A stretch of 64,000 bases of DNA from Aureimonas sp. AU12 (GTDB lineage: Bacteria > Pseudomonadota > Alphaproteobacteria > Rhizobiales > Rhizobiaceae). Position numbers and translations under genes: made by a program. The DNA lies in contig NZ_BBWH01000021.1 of NCBI RefSeq assembly GCF_001463705.1, positions 1 through 64,000 on the forward strand, given 5' to 3'. Positions 13,832-23,398 of this stretch are shown here, piece after piece. Under the pieces are notes generated by a model, which saw nothing but the letters and a program-made list of their open reading frames with translations, did no database searches and was not told the DNA's origin. The first letter of the stretch is position 1. Every line of letters starts with the position of its first letter.

Positions 13832-14749
13832 ATGCGCAAGGTCAGGAAGGCCGTATTCCCGGTGGCAGGACTGGGAACGAGGTTCCTCCCCGCCACGAAG
13901 GCGATTCCGAAGGAGATGCTGACGGTCGTCGACCGGCCCGTGATCCAGTACGTGGTGGATGAGGCGCGCCAGGCCGGGATCGAGCACCTGATCTTCGTCA
14001 CCGGGCGCAACAAGGGCGTCATCGAGGACTATTTCGACATCCAGGTCGAGCTCGTCAGCACGCTGTCGGAGCGCGGCAAGAAGGCCGAACTGGCGCTGCT
14101 CGAAGAGATGCAGCCGACCGCCGGCACCGCCAGCTTCACCCGCCAGCAGGCGCCGCTCGGCCTCGGCCATGCCGTCTGGTGCGCCCGCGAACTCGTCGGT
14201 CCCGAGCCCTTCGCGCTCCTTCTCCCCGACATGATCATGCAGTCCGAGCAGGGCTGCCTGAAGAAGATGGTCGAGCTCTACGAAGAGACCGGCGGCAACG
14301 TCATCTCGGTCGAGCAGTGCGACCCGAAGGAGACGAACAAGTACGGCATCGTCGGGCGCGGCTCCGACGTCGGCAACGGCTTCAAGATCGACGGCATGGT
14401 CGAAAAGCCCAAGCCCGAGGAAGCGCCATCGAACTTCTTCATTTCCGGTCGCTACATCCTGCAGCCCGAGATCTTCGACATCCTGTCGACGCAGGAAAAG
14501 GGCGCCGGCAACGAGATCCAGCTCACCGACGGCATGCTCAAGCTTGCCCAGAAGCAGGATTTCTTCGGCTATCACTTCACCGGCCGCACCTTCGACTGCG
14601 GCTCGAAGGAAGGCTTCATCCAGGCCAACGTCGCCTTCGCGCTCTGGCGCCACGACATTCGCGGCAAGGTCTTCGACAACCTGCAAGAACTGATGCAGAC
14701 GGTCGAGCCGATGGAGCGCCGCAACGAGACCCGCACCGCCGCTGAATAG
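13832..14749 (+). CDS. galU: UTP-glucose-1-phosphate uridylyltransferase
   Basis: 305 residues. Makes UDP-glucose from UTP and glucose-1-phosphate for polysaccharide and envelope synthesis. The nucleotide-binding signature [24 protein letters not shown] opens the protein. Later come [20 protein letters not shown] (metal aspartate), [12 protein letters not shown], and [13 protein letters not shown] chose the ATG at 13832 because AGGAAGG lies 7-8 bases upstream and E. coli GalU begins similarly close to the motif. An in-frame ATG at 13793 would add 13 residues. It diverges from the mltB-like gene; a terminator follows. Confidence 0.96.
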   Translation: MRKVRKAVFPVAGLGTRFLPATKAIPKEMLTVVDRPVIQYVVDEARQAGIEHLIFVTGRNKGVIEDYFDIQVELVSTLSERGKKAELALLEEMQPTAGTASFTRQQAPLGLGHAVWCARELVGPEPFALLLPDMIMQSEQGCLKKMVELYEETGGNVISVEQCDPKETNKYGIVGRGSDVGNGFKIDGMVEKPKPEEAPSNFFISGRYILQPEIFDILSTQEKGAGNEIQLTDGMLKLAQKQDFFGYHFTGRTFDCGSKEGFIQANVAFALWRHDIRGKVFDNLQELMQTVEPMERRNETRTAAE

Positions 14750-14775
14750 GCCGGGCGAGCCGAGACTCGAAAAGA

Positions 14776-14804
14776 AAAGGGGGCGCTTTCGGGCGCCCCT
14801 TTTT
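14776..14804 (+). terminator. Rho-independent terminator after galU
   Basis: Hairpin GGGGCGC, loop TTTCG, GGCGCCCC with AAAA before it and TTTTT after it. Its A/T flanks allow it to work for the convergent outer-membrane gene as well. Confidence 0.82.
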
Positions 14805-14825
14805 CACGCCGGCCGTGGCCTCGCG

Positions 14826-16595
14826 TCAGCGCTGCAGCCGGACGCCGAAGCGCAGCGTGTTGGCGGCGTAGTCACCGATCGAGCCGAGGGTGTCGAAGCG
14901 GTCGTAGCGGTAGCGGCCGAGCAGCGCGAGCTGCCGGTTCAGCCAGTAGGTGAAGCCGGCCTCCGCCGAATAGACGCGCTCGCGCTCGCCCACTTCGCGA
15001 TCGCGCAGCGCCGCGATGAGCTGCGTCTCGAGGTCGAGGCGCGCCGTGGCGCGGTGGCGAAGACCGAGCGTGCCCTGGTACAGCGTCGCCGTATCGGTGC
15101 CCGAGGCGTCGGGCTCGAAGAAGGTCGCGGCCTTGAGGAGAACGTCGGTGCCCCGGCGCGGCGACCAGGTCAGCGCGGCGTCGAGCGTCGGGCTGCCGGT
15201 GGTCTTGAACGCGTCTTCGTCCGGCACGTTCCAGGCATAGCCGAGCGCCACCTCGCCGCGCAGCTTCTCGCCGAAGTTCAGGCCGAGCCCGGCCTTCGCC
15301 GCCGGAATGACGCTGTCGCGCGAGACGCCGAGTGCGCCCGCATCGTCGAAGACGCGGCGGCCGGCGCTGAGCGAGACGAAGGGGCTGAGCGGCGCATCGA
15401 GATCGTAGCCGCCGCGAAGACCGGCGGTGTAGGTCGAGAAGCTGTCGCCGGGCGACAGCGTGCCGCCGTCGAAGACGCCGTCCTCGCGGTCTTCGCGTAC
15501 GGCCTCAAGCGTCATCGCCGCGTTGAAGCGCCCGATGTCGCGCGCCAGCTCGCCGCTCACCGAGTAGGCGAGAACGTCGGACTGGTCTGCGGCGATCTGC
15601 GACTCGCCGGTGAGGATGCCGTCGTCGCGGCTGAAGGCCAGCGCCCCGCGCAGCGTCGCCGTCAGCTCGCGCGAAAGATCGAGCCGCAGCCGCCCGTCGA
15701 GATCGATCTGCGGCTCCTCACGGACGGGGCCCTCGAAATTGCGCCGATAGGCGGCGGCGGCGTTGATCTCGGCCTCGTGGCGCGACCAGTCGGAGACGGC
15801 GCGCGCCGACAGCGTGGTCTGCGAAAAGGCGCCGCGCACCCCGTCGCGCGAATTGGTGAGATTGTCGGAGACGCCCAGGCTCTGCTCGATCGTCGGCGTG
15901 ACGACGAAGCGACCGACCCGCACGCCCACCGGCGCGAACGGGTCGTCAGCCGAGCTCGGCAGAGAGCGGCGGAGCGCATCGAGGCCGGTGTTCAGCCGCC
16001 GGCCGCCGACATCGTCGAAGGCGGGGCTGCGCACCGGGCCGATGGAGCGGAAGAGATCAGCCGCCTCGGACGGGCCCGCCGCGGGATCGTCGGCCGTCGG
16101 CACCGCGCCGATGCGCGGGGCGCGCGTGGCGGCCTGCGGCGCGTCGGCGGCGGCCGGCTCGTCCGGCAGGTTCTCGCGGCGCGAGATGGCGGGGCCGGCG
16201 AGGAGATCGACGGGGGGAACCTCGACGATCCCGTCGGCGGACGGCGCATCGGCGCTCCGCTCGCCGGGTGCGCGCAGCGGCGCATTCCCCAGATCCTGTC
16301 CGAGACTGCGCGAGTTGTCATTGCCGCTGCGCCCCAGCGGTTCGACCAGGCGGCCGTTGCCGTCGCCCGGCACGCCGCGATCGGACGTGGGTGCGTCGGT
16401 GCCGATGGCGTCGGTGCCCGTGCGAAGCTGAAAGCCGTCGGAAAACCGCGCGTCGTCGCCGAGCACCCTCGACGCTGTCGGCGGGGGGGGAGGGGCGTCG
16501 CTCGCCTCCTGCGCCGACGCACAGGACGCCCAGAGGGCCAGCCCGCAGCTTGCGAGCGCCCATCGCGCCGATCTCCTGCGGGGCCGTTGCGCCAT
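14826..16595 (-). CDS. Outer-membrane beta-barrel protein (BBP2-like porin family)
   Basis: 589 residues. A signal peptide (about 1-28, CASAQ) precedes a disordered Pro/Asp/Ala-rich region of about 170 residues, followed by a barrel domain from about residue 195 to the end. The barrel is made of alternating strands (for example VRVGRFVVTPTIEQSLGVSDNLTNS, TYTAGLRGGYDL, ATLYQGTLGLRHRATARLDLETQL) and finishes with TLRFGVRLQR. This pattern matches the putative beta-barrel porin 2 (BBP2) family, often linked with exopolysaccharide loci in rhizobia. Function here is unknown. Neighbouring galU and kdsD fit an envelope context. Confidence 0.78.
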   Translation of the reverse strand: MAQRPRRRSARWALASCGLALWASCASAQEASDAPPPPPTASRVLGDDARFSDGFQLRTGTDAIGTDAPTSDRGVPGDGNGRLVEPLGRSGNDNSRSLGQDLGNAPLRAPGERSADAPSADGIVEVPPVDLLAGPAISRRENLPDEPAAADAPQAATRAPRIGAVPTADDPAAGPSEAADLFRSIGPVRSPAFDDVGGRRLNTGLDALRRSLPSSADDPFAPVGVRVGRFVVTPTIEQSLGVSDNLTNSRDGVRGAFSQTTLSARAVSDWSRHEAEINAAAAYRRNFEGPVREEPQIDLDGRLRLDLSRELTATLRGALAFSRDDGILTGESQIAADQSDVLAYSVSGELARDIGRFNAAMTLEAVREDREDGVFDGGTLSPGDSFSTYTAGLRGGYDLDAPLSPFVSLSAGRRVFDDAGALGVSRDSVIPAAKAGLGLNFGEKLRGEVALGYAWNVPDEDAFKTTGSPTLDAALTWSPRRGTDVLLKAATFFEPDASGTDTATLYQGTLGLRHRATARLDLETQLIAALRDREVGERERVYSAEAGFTYWLNRQLALLGRYRYDRFDTLGSIGDYAANTLRFGVRLQR

Positions 16596-16795
16596 CGTCC
16601 AACTCGTTCAAGATGTCGCCGCCGGCGGGACTGCGGGCGGCAAGGCTGAACGATTGGTAAACGCCGATGGTTAACGCAACCTTGACGCGGTGAAGGATGG
16701 AGGAGGCGTTTCTGGGGGCCTTCGCTCGTCCTTGAGGAGGCAGGGACCCCCGCGCGGGTGGCCAGCCGGCTCGCGTCGCGCTAGAGCATCGCGCG

Positions 16796-17797
16796 ATGAC
16801 CCGTGACCCCGTATCCGCCGCCGCCCCGCCGCCCTCGCCGGGGCAGCAGTCCGCCCTTCGCACCGTGCGCACCGAGGCGAATGCGCTCGACGCCCTCGCC
16901 GCCGCCCTCGACGGCGAGATGGGCGCGGCCTTCGAGCGCGCGCTCGGCCTCATCGCCGCCGTAAGCGGGCGGCTCATCGTCACCGGCATCGGCAAGAGCG
17001 GGCATGTCGGCGTGAAGATCGCCGCGACCTTCGCCTCGACGGGCACGCCGGCCTTCTTCGTCCATCCGGTCGAAGCCACGCACGGCGATCTCGGCATGAT
17101 CGGCGCGGGCGACGCGGTGCTCGCCATGTCCTGGTCGGGCGAGTCGGCGGAACTGCAGGGGATCGTCGCCTATACGAGGCGCTTCCGCATCCCGCTCATC
17201 GCGATGACCTCGCGCGAGCACTCGGCGCTGGCGCGCGAGGCCGACGAGCGCCTGATCCTGCCGCGCGTCGAGGAGGCCTGCCCGCACGGGCTGGCGCCGA
17301 CCTCCTCGACCACGATGCAGCTGGCGCTCGGCGACGCGCTGGCGGTGGCGCTGCTGGAGCGTCGCGGTTTCACGCCCGGCGACTTCCGCGTCTTCCATCC
17401 CGGCGGGCAGCTCGGCGCGAGCCTGCGCCTCGTCGGCGACATCATGCATCGGGGCGAGGCGCTGCCGCTGGTCGCCTCGGGCACCTCGATGTCGGAGGCG
17501 ATCGTCGCGATCTCGCGCAAGGGCTTCGGCTGCGTGGCGGTGGTGGACGAGGCGGGGCGTCTGCTCGGCATCGTCACCGACGGCGACCTGCGCCGGCATC
17601 TGGCCGCCGACCTCCTGCAGCGCACGGTCGACGAGGTGATGACCCGCGCGCCGAAGACGATCCGCCCGGAAACGCTGGCGGTGAAGGCGCTGGACATGCT
17701 GAACGCGGCCAACATCACCGCGCTGATGGTGGTGGAGGACGGGTTGCCGGTCGGCATCATCCATCTCCACGATCTCCTGCGCATCGGCGTTGCCTGA
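16796..17797 (+). CDS. kdsD: KpsF/GutQ-type arabinose-5-phosphate isomerase
   Basis: 333 residues. An N-terminal SIS domain (residues about 45-180: GRLIVTGIGKSGHVGVKIAATFASTGTPAFFVHPVEATHGDLGMI, SWSGESAEL, SSTTMQLALGDALAVALLE) is followed by two CBS domains (about 210-330: DIMHRGEALPLV and VMTRAPKTI). It interconverts ribulose-5-phosphate and arabinose-5-phosphate, the first step to Kdo for lipopolysaccharide. The start lacks a strong ribosome site, but upstream sequence shows no better one. It converges with the NfeD gene, 4 bases apart at their ends. Confidence 0.93.
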   Translation: MTRDPVSAAAPPPSPGQQSALRTVRTEANALDALAAALDGEMGAAFERALGLIAAVSGRLIVTGIGKSGHVGVKIAATFASTGTPAFFVHPVEATHGDLGMIGAGDAVLAMSWSGESAELQGIVAYTRRFRIPLIAMTSREHSALAREADERLILPRVEEACPHGLAPTSSTTMQLALGDALAVALLERRGFTPGDFRVFHPGGQLGASLRLVGDIMHRGEALPLVASGTSMSEAIVAISRKGFGCVAVVDEAGRLLGIVTDGDLRRHLAADLLQRTVDEVMTRAPKTIRPETLAVKALDMLNAANITALMVVEDGLPVGIIHLHDLLRIGVA

Positions 17798-17801
17798 AGC
17801 G

Positions 17802-18266
17802 TCAGGTCGCGGCCGGGTCTGGAGCCGATCCGGACAGCGGCTCGACGATGAGCACCGAGCCGCGCGCGCCGACGATCCGCACCGGCGTGCCCGCGGCCAG
17901 CGCCGGCCCCTCGGCCTGCCAGCCGCCGTCCTCCACCGCCACTCGCCCGCCGCCCGGCCCGATCGCCTCGATCACGGTTCCTGTGCGTCCGACCAAGCGG
18001 TCGGTGCGCCGATGCAGGCTGCCCGGCCCCGCGCCGATGCGGGCGCGATACCAGCGATGGCCAAGAAGGACGGTGGCCGCCGAGACCACCAGGAAGCCGA
18101 CGATCTCGGCGGGGAGACCGAGGTTCGGCATGAGAAACCCGTTCATGCCGATCACCAGCGCCGCGATGCCGAAGAACAGGAAGTAGACGCCGGGCGCGAC
18201 GATCTCGAGGCCGAGAAGCAGGAGGCCGGCGATCCACCAGCCATAGGCAGCCAGTCCGGCGATCAT
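17802..18266 (-). CDS. NfeD-family membrane protein
   Basis: 154 residues with two or three membrane segments in the first 75 residues (YGWWIAGLLLLGLEIVAPGVYFLFFGIAALVIGM, then a segment ending FLVVSAATVLLGHRW). The C-terminal OB-fold domain (about 90-145) contains LVGRTGTVIEAIGPGGGRVAVEDGGWQAEG. NfeD short forms partner with SPFH proteins in membrane microdomains. The start overlaps the end of the SPFH gene by 4 bases (ATGA), so the two are translationally coupled. Confidence 0.9.
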   Translation of the reverse strand: MIAGLAAYGWWIAGLLLLGLEIVAPGVYFLFFGIAALVIGMNGFLMPNLGLPAEIVGFLVVSAATVLLGHRWYRARIGAGPGSLHRRTDRLVGRTGTVIEAIGPGGGRVAVEDGGWQAEGPALAAGTPVRIVGARGSVLIVEPLSGSAPDPAAT

Positions 18267-19312
18267 GCCTCGGGCGGCCCGGCGATCGGGAAGGTGGGGG
18301 CAACCGGGGCGGCGGCCGGGCGGCGGGACCTCGGCACGGCCGATGCGGGGGCGGGCGACGACGATGGCGGCGACGCATCGGACCCGAAGGCGGCCTTGGC
18401 GATCTCGCCGATCCCCGCGATCGAGCCCATCAGCGAGGCCGCCTCGAAGGGGATCATGATGACGCGCTGGTTGGGCGCGGTGGCGATCTTGCCGAGCGCC
18501 TCGGTGTAGCGCTGCGCGACGAAGTAGTTGATCGCCTGCACGTCGCCCGCCGCGATCGCCTCAGAGACGAGCCGCGTCGCGGTCGCCTCGGCCTCGGCCA
18601 GCCGCTCGCGCGCCTCCGCCTCGCGGAAGGCGGCCTCGCGCTTGCCCTCGGCCTCGAGGATCTGCGACTGCTTTTCGCCCTCGGCCCGCAGGATCTTGGC
18701 CGAGCGCGCGCCTTCGGCCTCGAGGATTTCGGCGCGCTTCTCGCGCTCGGCCATCATCTGGCGCGCCATCGAATCCACAAGGTTCTTCGGCGGGTTGATG
18801 TCCTTGATCTCGATCCGGGTGATCTTGATGCCCCAGGAACTGGCGGCCTGATCGACGACCCGCAGGATCCGCTCGGAGATCGCATCGCGGTTCGACAGGA
18901 GATCGTCGAGATCCATCGAGCCCATGACGGAGCGAAGGTTGGTCATCACGAGATTGAGGATGGCGTTCTTCAGGCCGGAGACCTCGTAGGCCGCGGCGGC
19001 GGCGTCGAGCACCTGGTAGAAGGCGACGCCGTCGGCGGCGACGGAGGCGTTGTCGCGGGTGATGACCTCCTGCGTCGGCACGTCCAGCACCTGCTCCATC
19101 ATGTTGAGGCGATGGCCGATGCGCTCCACGAACGGGATGATGATGTTGAGGCCGGGCGTCAGGGTGCGCGTGTAGCGGCCGAAATTCTCGACCGTGTAAT
19201 TGTAGCCCTGCGGCACGATCTTGACGGTCGAGACGAGCGCGACGACCGCCACCACCAGAAGCACCGCGACGAGGATGCCGCCGGCCGGCAGTCCATCGAT
19301 CCAACCGTCCAT
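18263..19312 (-). CDS. SPFH/Band 7 (stomatin-like, QmcA type) membrane protein
   Basis: 349 residues. One N-terminal membrane helix (GGILVAVLLVVAVVALVSTV) is followed by the SPFH domain, about residues 25-190 (VPQGYNYTVENFGRYTRTLTPGLNIIIPFVERI, DNASVAADGVAFYQV). A long charged coiled coil follows (EREKRAEILEAEGARSAKI...AEAEATATRLV), then a Pro/Ala-rich tail. It is the partner of NfeD and probably scaffolds oligomeric membrane complexes. I chose the ATG at 19312 for GGGAGA 8 bases upstream; the longer frame from 19378 adds 22 unlikely residues. Confidence 0.93.
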   Translation of the reverse strand: MDGWIDGLPAGGILVAVLLVVAVVALVSTVKIVPQGYNYTVENFGRYTRTLTPGLNIIIPFVERIGHRLNMMEQVLDVPTQEVITRDNASVAADGVAFYQVLDAAAAAYEVSGLKNAILNLVMTNLRSVMGSMDLDDLLSNRDAISERILRVVDQAASSWGIKITRIEIKDINPPKNLVDSMARQMMAEREKRAEILEAEGARSAKILRAEGEKQSQILEAEGKREAAFREAEARERLAEAEATATRLVSEAIAAGDVQAINYFVAQRYTEALGKIATAPNQRVIMIPFEAASLMGSIAGIGEIAKAAFGSDASPPSSSPAPASAVPRSRRPAAAPVAPTFPIAGPPEA

Positions 19313-19552
19313 TCGCAAGTCTCCCGCCGCTTCGCATCGCTCAAGCTCGGTTGTCGCCGATCCCGCCACGGGGAGCAACCGCAGGTTCCGACGTCGGGGC
19401 AGGGGGCGCAGACGCCTGGCACACGATCGCTTGACCGGCCGAGGCGCGCCGTTGAAGGCCGGTCGTGCGCGATTAATTGCGCGGATGAATTCGCGTGGTC
19501 ATTCGACGCGCGAGCGTTTTCAACGCATCCTGCGCAAAGGACGATCCGCCAC

Positions 19553-20842
19553 ATGCCGAGACTTCGACCCTTTCTTGTCGCCGCCAGCCTTCTCGCGCTC
19601 AGCGCTGCCACCGCGCAGGCGCAGACCCCGATTGCCGACGTACCGGCGGTCGGCGCAGACCCCAACTTGCCGGCCATCGATAAGGCGCATGAGGGCACGA
19701 TCAAGCGTGTCAGCGTTATCGGCTGGGCCGAGGGCGGCAAGCCGAAGGCTGTGGATGGGTTCGAGGTGGAGGCCTTCGCACGCGGCCTCGACAATCCGCG
19801 CTGGCTGCATGTCCTCGCCAACGGCGATGTGCTGGTCGCCGAAGCGTCGACGCTGATCAAGGCCGATGCCGGCTCGATCGACGGATCGGCGGCCGAGAGC
19901 GCCAACCGCGTCACGCTGCTGCGCGATGCCGACAAGGACGGCGTCTCCGACAGTCGTTTTACGCTTCTGGCGAACCAGTCGCAGCCCTTCGGCATGCTGG
20001 CGCAGGGCGACTTCCTCTATGTGGCCAATACCGACGGCGTGATGCGCTATCCGTTCAAGCCCGGCGAGACCGAGATCACGGCCGAGGGCACGAAGATCCT
20101 CGAACTGCCAGCCGGCGGCTATAACAATCACTGGACGCGTAACATCGTTGCCAATCCCGACGGCACCAAGCTCTACGTCACGGTCGGCTCGGCCTCGAAT
20201 GCCGGCGAATACGGGCTTGCCGAGGAAGAGGGCCGCGCGGCGATCCACGAGATCAACCCGGACGGCACGGATCACCGCATCTTCGCCAGCGGCCTGCGCA
20301 ATCCCAACGGCCTCGCCTTCGAGCCGGCCTCCGGCGCGCTGTGGACGGCGGTGAACGAGCGCGACGACATCGGCGACGATCTCGTGCCCGACTACGTCAC
20401 CAGCGTTCGTGACGGCGGCTTCTACGGCTGGCCCTTCTACTACTGGGGCAAGAACCGCGATCCGCGCATCGAGCCGACCGCCAAGGTGGCGGACAAGGAG
20501 GTGCTCGTCCCCGACTACGCGCTGGGCGCCCACACCTCGACCATGTCGATCGCCTTCCCGGCAAGCGCCAGCTTCCCCGAAGCGTTCCGCGACGGCGCCT
20601 TCGTGGCACAGCGCGGCTCGTGGAACCGCTCGCAATATGCGGGCTACCGCGTGCTCTACCTGCCCTTCGTGGACGGCAAGCCCTCGGGCCAGCCGATCGA
20701 CTTCCTCACCGGCTTCTTCCGCGACGAAGCGGCGGGCGAGGTCTACGGCCGGCCGACGGGCCTCGCAGCGCACGCCGACGGCTCGCTCCTCATCGCCGAC
20801 GACGCCGGCAACACGATCTGGCGCGTCGCCGCGGCGGACTGA
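19553..20842 (+). CDS. PQQ-dependent sugar (sorbosone-type) dehydrogenase
   Basis: 429 residues with a signal peptide (MPRLRPFLVAASLLALSAATAQAQ), hence periplasmic. The mature part is a six-bladed propeller of the COG2133 L-sorbosone/glucose dehydrogenase type. It contains GLDNPRWLHVLANGDVLVAEAS, the propeller-blade sequence DADKDGVSDSRFTLL, SGLRNPNGLAFEPASGALWTAVNERD (arginine-asparagine motif near the PQQ pocket), and GFYGWPFYYWG. It would oxidise an aldose or similar sugar with PQQ and pass electrons to the respiratory chain; no pqq genes lie in the window. The substrate cannot be deduced. It stands alone, with repeats downstream. Confidence 0.87.
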   Translation: MPRLRPFLVAASLLALSAATAQAQTPIADVPAVGADPNLPAIDKAHEGTIKRVSVIGWAEGGKPKAVDGFEVEAFARGLDNPRWLHVLANGDVLVAEASTLIKADAGSIDGSAAESANRVTLLRDADKDGVSDSRFTLLANQSQPFGMLAQGDFLYVANTDGVMRYPFKPGETEITAEGTKILELPAGGYNNHWTRNIVANPDGTKLYVTVGSASNAGEYGLAEEEGRAAIHEINPDGTDHRIFASGLRNPNGLAFEPASGALWTAVNERDDIGDDLVPDYVTSVRDGGFYGWPFYYWGKNRDPRIEPTAKVADKEVLVPDYALGAHTSTMSIAFPASASFPEAFRDGAFVAQRGSWNRSQYAGYRVLYLPFVDGKPSGQPIDFLTGFFRDEAAGEVYGRPTGLAAHADGSLLIADDAGNTIWRVAAAD

Positions 20843-20996
20843 ACGGAGAGACGGGCGGGCGGGCTGGCAGGACCGGCTCGCCCGGTCGCGTGCGATGGGG
20901 ACCGTTGACGCCGTTTCATGATGGCTTTGAGGTTCGAGCGTTCGGCCTTCTCAGCTCAGCTTCTCAGCATGCGAACTCGCTGTCATCGTCTCAGGA

Positions 20997-21126
20997 TCGT
21001 CATACCGGGCTCGACCCGGGATCCATGCCGCTACGCGTCCGGTCCACAGTGGTTCTTTCGTTCCTGCCAGGGCCTGCCGAAATGGACGACAGCGCCCTGG
21101 ATCTCCCGGCTCGGGGCGGGATGACG
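20997..21126. repeat. Dispersed palindromic repeat, copies 2 (inverted) and 3 (degenerate)
   Basis: Bases 20997-21030 are the inverted, 33/34-identical copy of the repeat at 2035-2068. A more diverged copy in plus orientation lies at 21099-21126 (GGATCTCCCGG...CGGGATGACG). Together they make an inverted pair about 70 bases apart. They lie in the 333-base gap between the convergent sugar dehydrogenase and ferrochelatase genes; nothing else is seen in that gap. Confidence 0.65.
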
Positions 21127-21175
21127 AAGCGGAGAGGGAGTGTCGTGACAGGAGAGGGTCCGGCGCCCCGAACCC

Positions 21176-22237
21176 TCAGTCGAGCCAGCCGCGCAGTTCG
21201 CGGCGGACCATGTGCTCGATCACGTCCATGCCGGGCTCGGAATCGTTGAGGCAAGGGATGTGGGCGAACTTCTCGCCGCCATTGTGCAGAAAGATCTCGC
21301 CGGCCTCGCCCGCGATCTCTTCCAGCGTTTCCAGGCAGTCGGAGACGAAGCCGGGATTGAGGACGGCGATGCGCTTCACGCCCTTCTGCGCCAGTGCCTC
21401 CACCGTCTTGTCGGTGTAGGGCTGCAGCCATTCCTCCGGCCCGAAGCGCGACTGGAAGGTCGTCATCAGCCGCCCCTTCGGCCAGCCGAGGCGCTCGTCG
21501 AGGAGGCGTGAGGTCTTCTGGCAGTGGCAGTGGTAGGGGTCGCCCTTGCGGAAATAGCTCTGCGGAATGCCGTGATACGAGGTCAGCACATGCTCGGGCT
21601 CGAAGTCGAGCGTGGCGAGATGTGTCTCGATCGAGCGGGCGAGCGCGTCGATATAGACGGGCTCGTCGTGATAGGCCGGCACGGTGCGGGCCGCCGGCAT
21701 CCAGCGCTGCGCCTGCAGGTGCTCGAAGAACTTGTCGTTGACGGTGGCCGTGGTCGAGGCCGCATATTGCGGGTAGAGCGGGAAGCAGAGCACGCGCTCG
21801 CAGCCCTGGCTCATCAGCGCGTCCATCCGCTCGGCGATCGAGGGCTGGCCGTAGCGCATCGCCCAGTCGACGATGACGCTCACATCGCCAGCCATTCGCT
21901 CCGCCAGTTTCTCCCCTTGCGCGCGGGTGAAGGTGCGCAGCGGGCTCTCGTTGCGCTCGTGATTCCAGATTTCCTCGTAGGCCTTGCCGGATTTCTTCGG
22001 CCGGGTGTTGAGGACGATGCCGTAGAGGATCGGGAACCACGCCGCGCGCGGCCATTCGATGACGCGCTTGTCCGACAGGAACTCGCGCAGGTAGCGCCGC
22101 ATCGGCCGGTACGAGGTGCCATCGGGCGTGCCCAGATTGACGAGGAGGACGCCGATCTTCTTCGCGCGCACGACCGGATGGCTGGTCGGCAGGGGGCCGA
22201 CGGCGGTGGTTGGGGAGATCTCGGCGCGAGCGTTCAT
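21176..22237 (-). CDS. hemH: Ferrochelatase
   Basis: 353 residues. Inserts Fe2+ into protoporphyrin IX, the last step of haem synthesis. Motifs include KKIGVLLVNLGTPDGTSYRPMRRYLREFLSD, PLYPQYAASTTATVND, the catalytic-histidine signature LTSYHGIPQSYFRKGDPYHCHCQKTSRLL, FQSRFGPEEWLQPYT, and the catalytic-glutamate region NPGFVSDCLETLEEI. The ATG at 22237 gives a 20-residue lead before the conserved core; upstream in-frame sequence to 22351 is not family-like. Cysteines in YHCHCQ and DCLET are common in alphaproteobacterial HemH. It converges with the sugar dehydrogenase gene; omp10 lies upstream in the same direction. Confidence 0.96.
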   Translation of the reverse strand: MNARAEISPTTAVGPLPTSHPVVRAKKIGVLLVNLGTPDGTSYRPMRRYLREFLSDKRVIEWPRAAWFPILYGIVLNTRPKKSGKAYEEIWNHERNESPLRTFTRAQGEKLAERMAGDVSVIVDWAMRYGQPSIAERMDALMSQGCERVLCFPLYPQYAASTTATVNDKFFEHLQAQRWMPAARTVPAYHDEPVYIDALARSIETHLATLDFEPEHVLTSYHGIPQSYFRKGDPYHCHCQKTSRLLDERLGWPKGRLMTTFQSRFGPEEWLQPYTDKTVEALAQKGVKRIAVLNPGFVSDCLETLEEIAGEAGEIFLHNGGEKFAHIPCLNDSEPGMDVIEHMVRRELRGWLD

Positions 22238-22417
22238 GAGGGATCCGGACTGTCGATGGCGCGGCGGGCCTTGGAACGACCCGAACGAAACGCGGCGGTC
22301 CGGGCCGGACCGCCGCGCCGCAGATATGGCCGAGGGCACCGGGCCGCACAATGCGACCCATCCGCGCCGGGCCGGGAAGAGGGCTCAGGCGCAGCGATGC
22401 CCGAACGCGGATGCGCA

Positions 22418-22795
22418 TCAGGCGCGGCGGCTGAACTCGAAGCGGCTGCCGCCGGAATTGACGCAGGCCAAGCGGCTCGCCGACATCAGGTTGCAGGTCA
22501 CCGAGACCGACTCGTTGCGGGTGCGCGAGCGATAGATGATGCTGGCCTGCGTCGGGTTGGTCTTGGTGTAGTTGCCATCGGCCAGCACCGCGCCGGTCGC
22601 CGCTTCCTTCGAGGTGAAGCGCCCGCCCGCGAAGGAGGCGGTGTAGGCGACGGGGCCGCCGACCGACGACCAGTTGCCCTCGATGCCGGCCGGCGCCTGC
22701 GGCGTCAGCGCGATCTGCTGCTGGGGCTGCGTCTGGCAGCCGACGAGAAGCAGTCCGGCACCCAACGCGGATGGCAGAAGGAAAGAACGGCGCAT
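22418..22795 (-). CDS. omp10: Omp10-type outer-membrane lipoprotein
   Basis: 125 residues. The lipobox LLLVGC (Cys20) marks it as a lipoprotein. The mature part (PAGIEGNW, FAGGRFTSKEA..G.VLADGNYTKTNPTQASIIYRSRTRNESVSVTCNLMSASRLACVNSGGSRFEFSRR) resembles the Brucella Omp10 minor lipoprotein along most of its length. That family is related in fold to the AprI/Inh protease-inhibitor barrels, and two cysteines could form a disulfide. GAGGAG is 9 bases upstream of the chosen ATG. Probably outer-membrane anchored; role in surface integrity inferred from Brucella. Confidence 0.82.
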   Translation of the reverse strand: MRRSFLLPSALGAGLLLVGCQTQPQQQIALTPQAPAGIEGNWSSVGGPVAYTASFAGGRFTSKEAATGAVLADGNYTKTNPTQASIIYRSRTRNESVSVTCNLMSASRLACVNSGGSRFEFSRRA

Positions 22796-22927
22796 GTCGG
22801 GGTGCTCCTCGAGCGGGAATCGGGTGAGAACAATTTTAAGGGATTTCGCGGCGCGAGTCATGGCATTCGACCGATGGAGCGGCCGGGTTCCCCGGCCATC
22901 CTCGGGCTCTCTCCCGATGCCCCGTCG

Positions 22928-23398
22928 CTACAGCACGGGGCCGACCGAGTTTTCGGACCGGCGCGCGGCGATCACCGAATGGATGGAGCCGATCGTCTCG
23001 ATCGACCGGATGCGCCCGTCGCTGGTGAAGCCGAACCAGTACATGGTGGTGCCGGTGACGAGCGAGCCGTTGGATTCGTCCTGTCGCGTCCAGTCGCAGC
23101 GGCTGGCGGCGTCGTCCCCTTCGACGATCGTGCCGCGCGGCTTGTAGGAAATGTAGGTCGCGCGCTTGAGAAGGGCGTTGAGGAAGGACTTGGCCTCTTC
23201 TTCGCCGTTCAGCCGGTACTCGCCCTCCATCCGGTCGAACCAGGGCGCGTCGATGATGCCGGCATTGTTCTTGTTGGAGAAGACGGCGCCGGGCGCGAAG
23301 TAGCGGGCAATGGTTCCGGACGAGCCCGACATCACGGCGTCCATGATCTCCTTGACCACCGCCCTGCGCTTCTGGGCCTCGCTCGAAAACTCGCCCAT
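22928..23398 (-). CDS. NTF2-like (SnoaL-fold) small protein
   Basis: 156 residues. The pattern of a helical start (EFSSEAQKRRAVVKEIMDAVMSGSSGTIARYFAPGAVF), a middle with GEYRLNGEEEAKSFLNALLKR, and a beta-rich end (ASRCDWTRQDESNGSLVTGTTMYWFGFTSDGRIRSIETIGSI) fits the cone-shaped NTF2/SnoaL fold. No catalytic residues can be assigned. CAGGAG lies 8 bases before the chosen ATG. Just upstream, AAGTGC-ATCAA-GCACTT (23414-23430) is a perfect inverted repeat that could be an operator. A terminator separates it from hss upstream. Confidence 0.7.
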   Translation of the reverse strand: MGEFSSEAQKRRAVVKEIMDAVMSGSSGTIARYFAPGAVFSNKNNAGIIDAPWFDRMEGEYRLNGEEEAKSFLNALLKRATYISYKPRGTIVEGDDAASRCDWTRQDESNGSLVTGTTMYWFGFTSDGRIRSIETIGSIHSVIAARRSENSVGPVL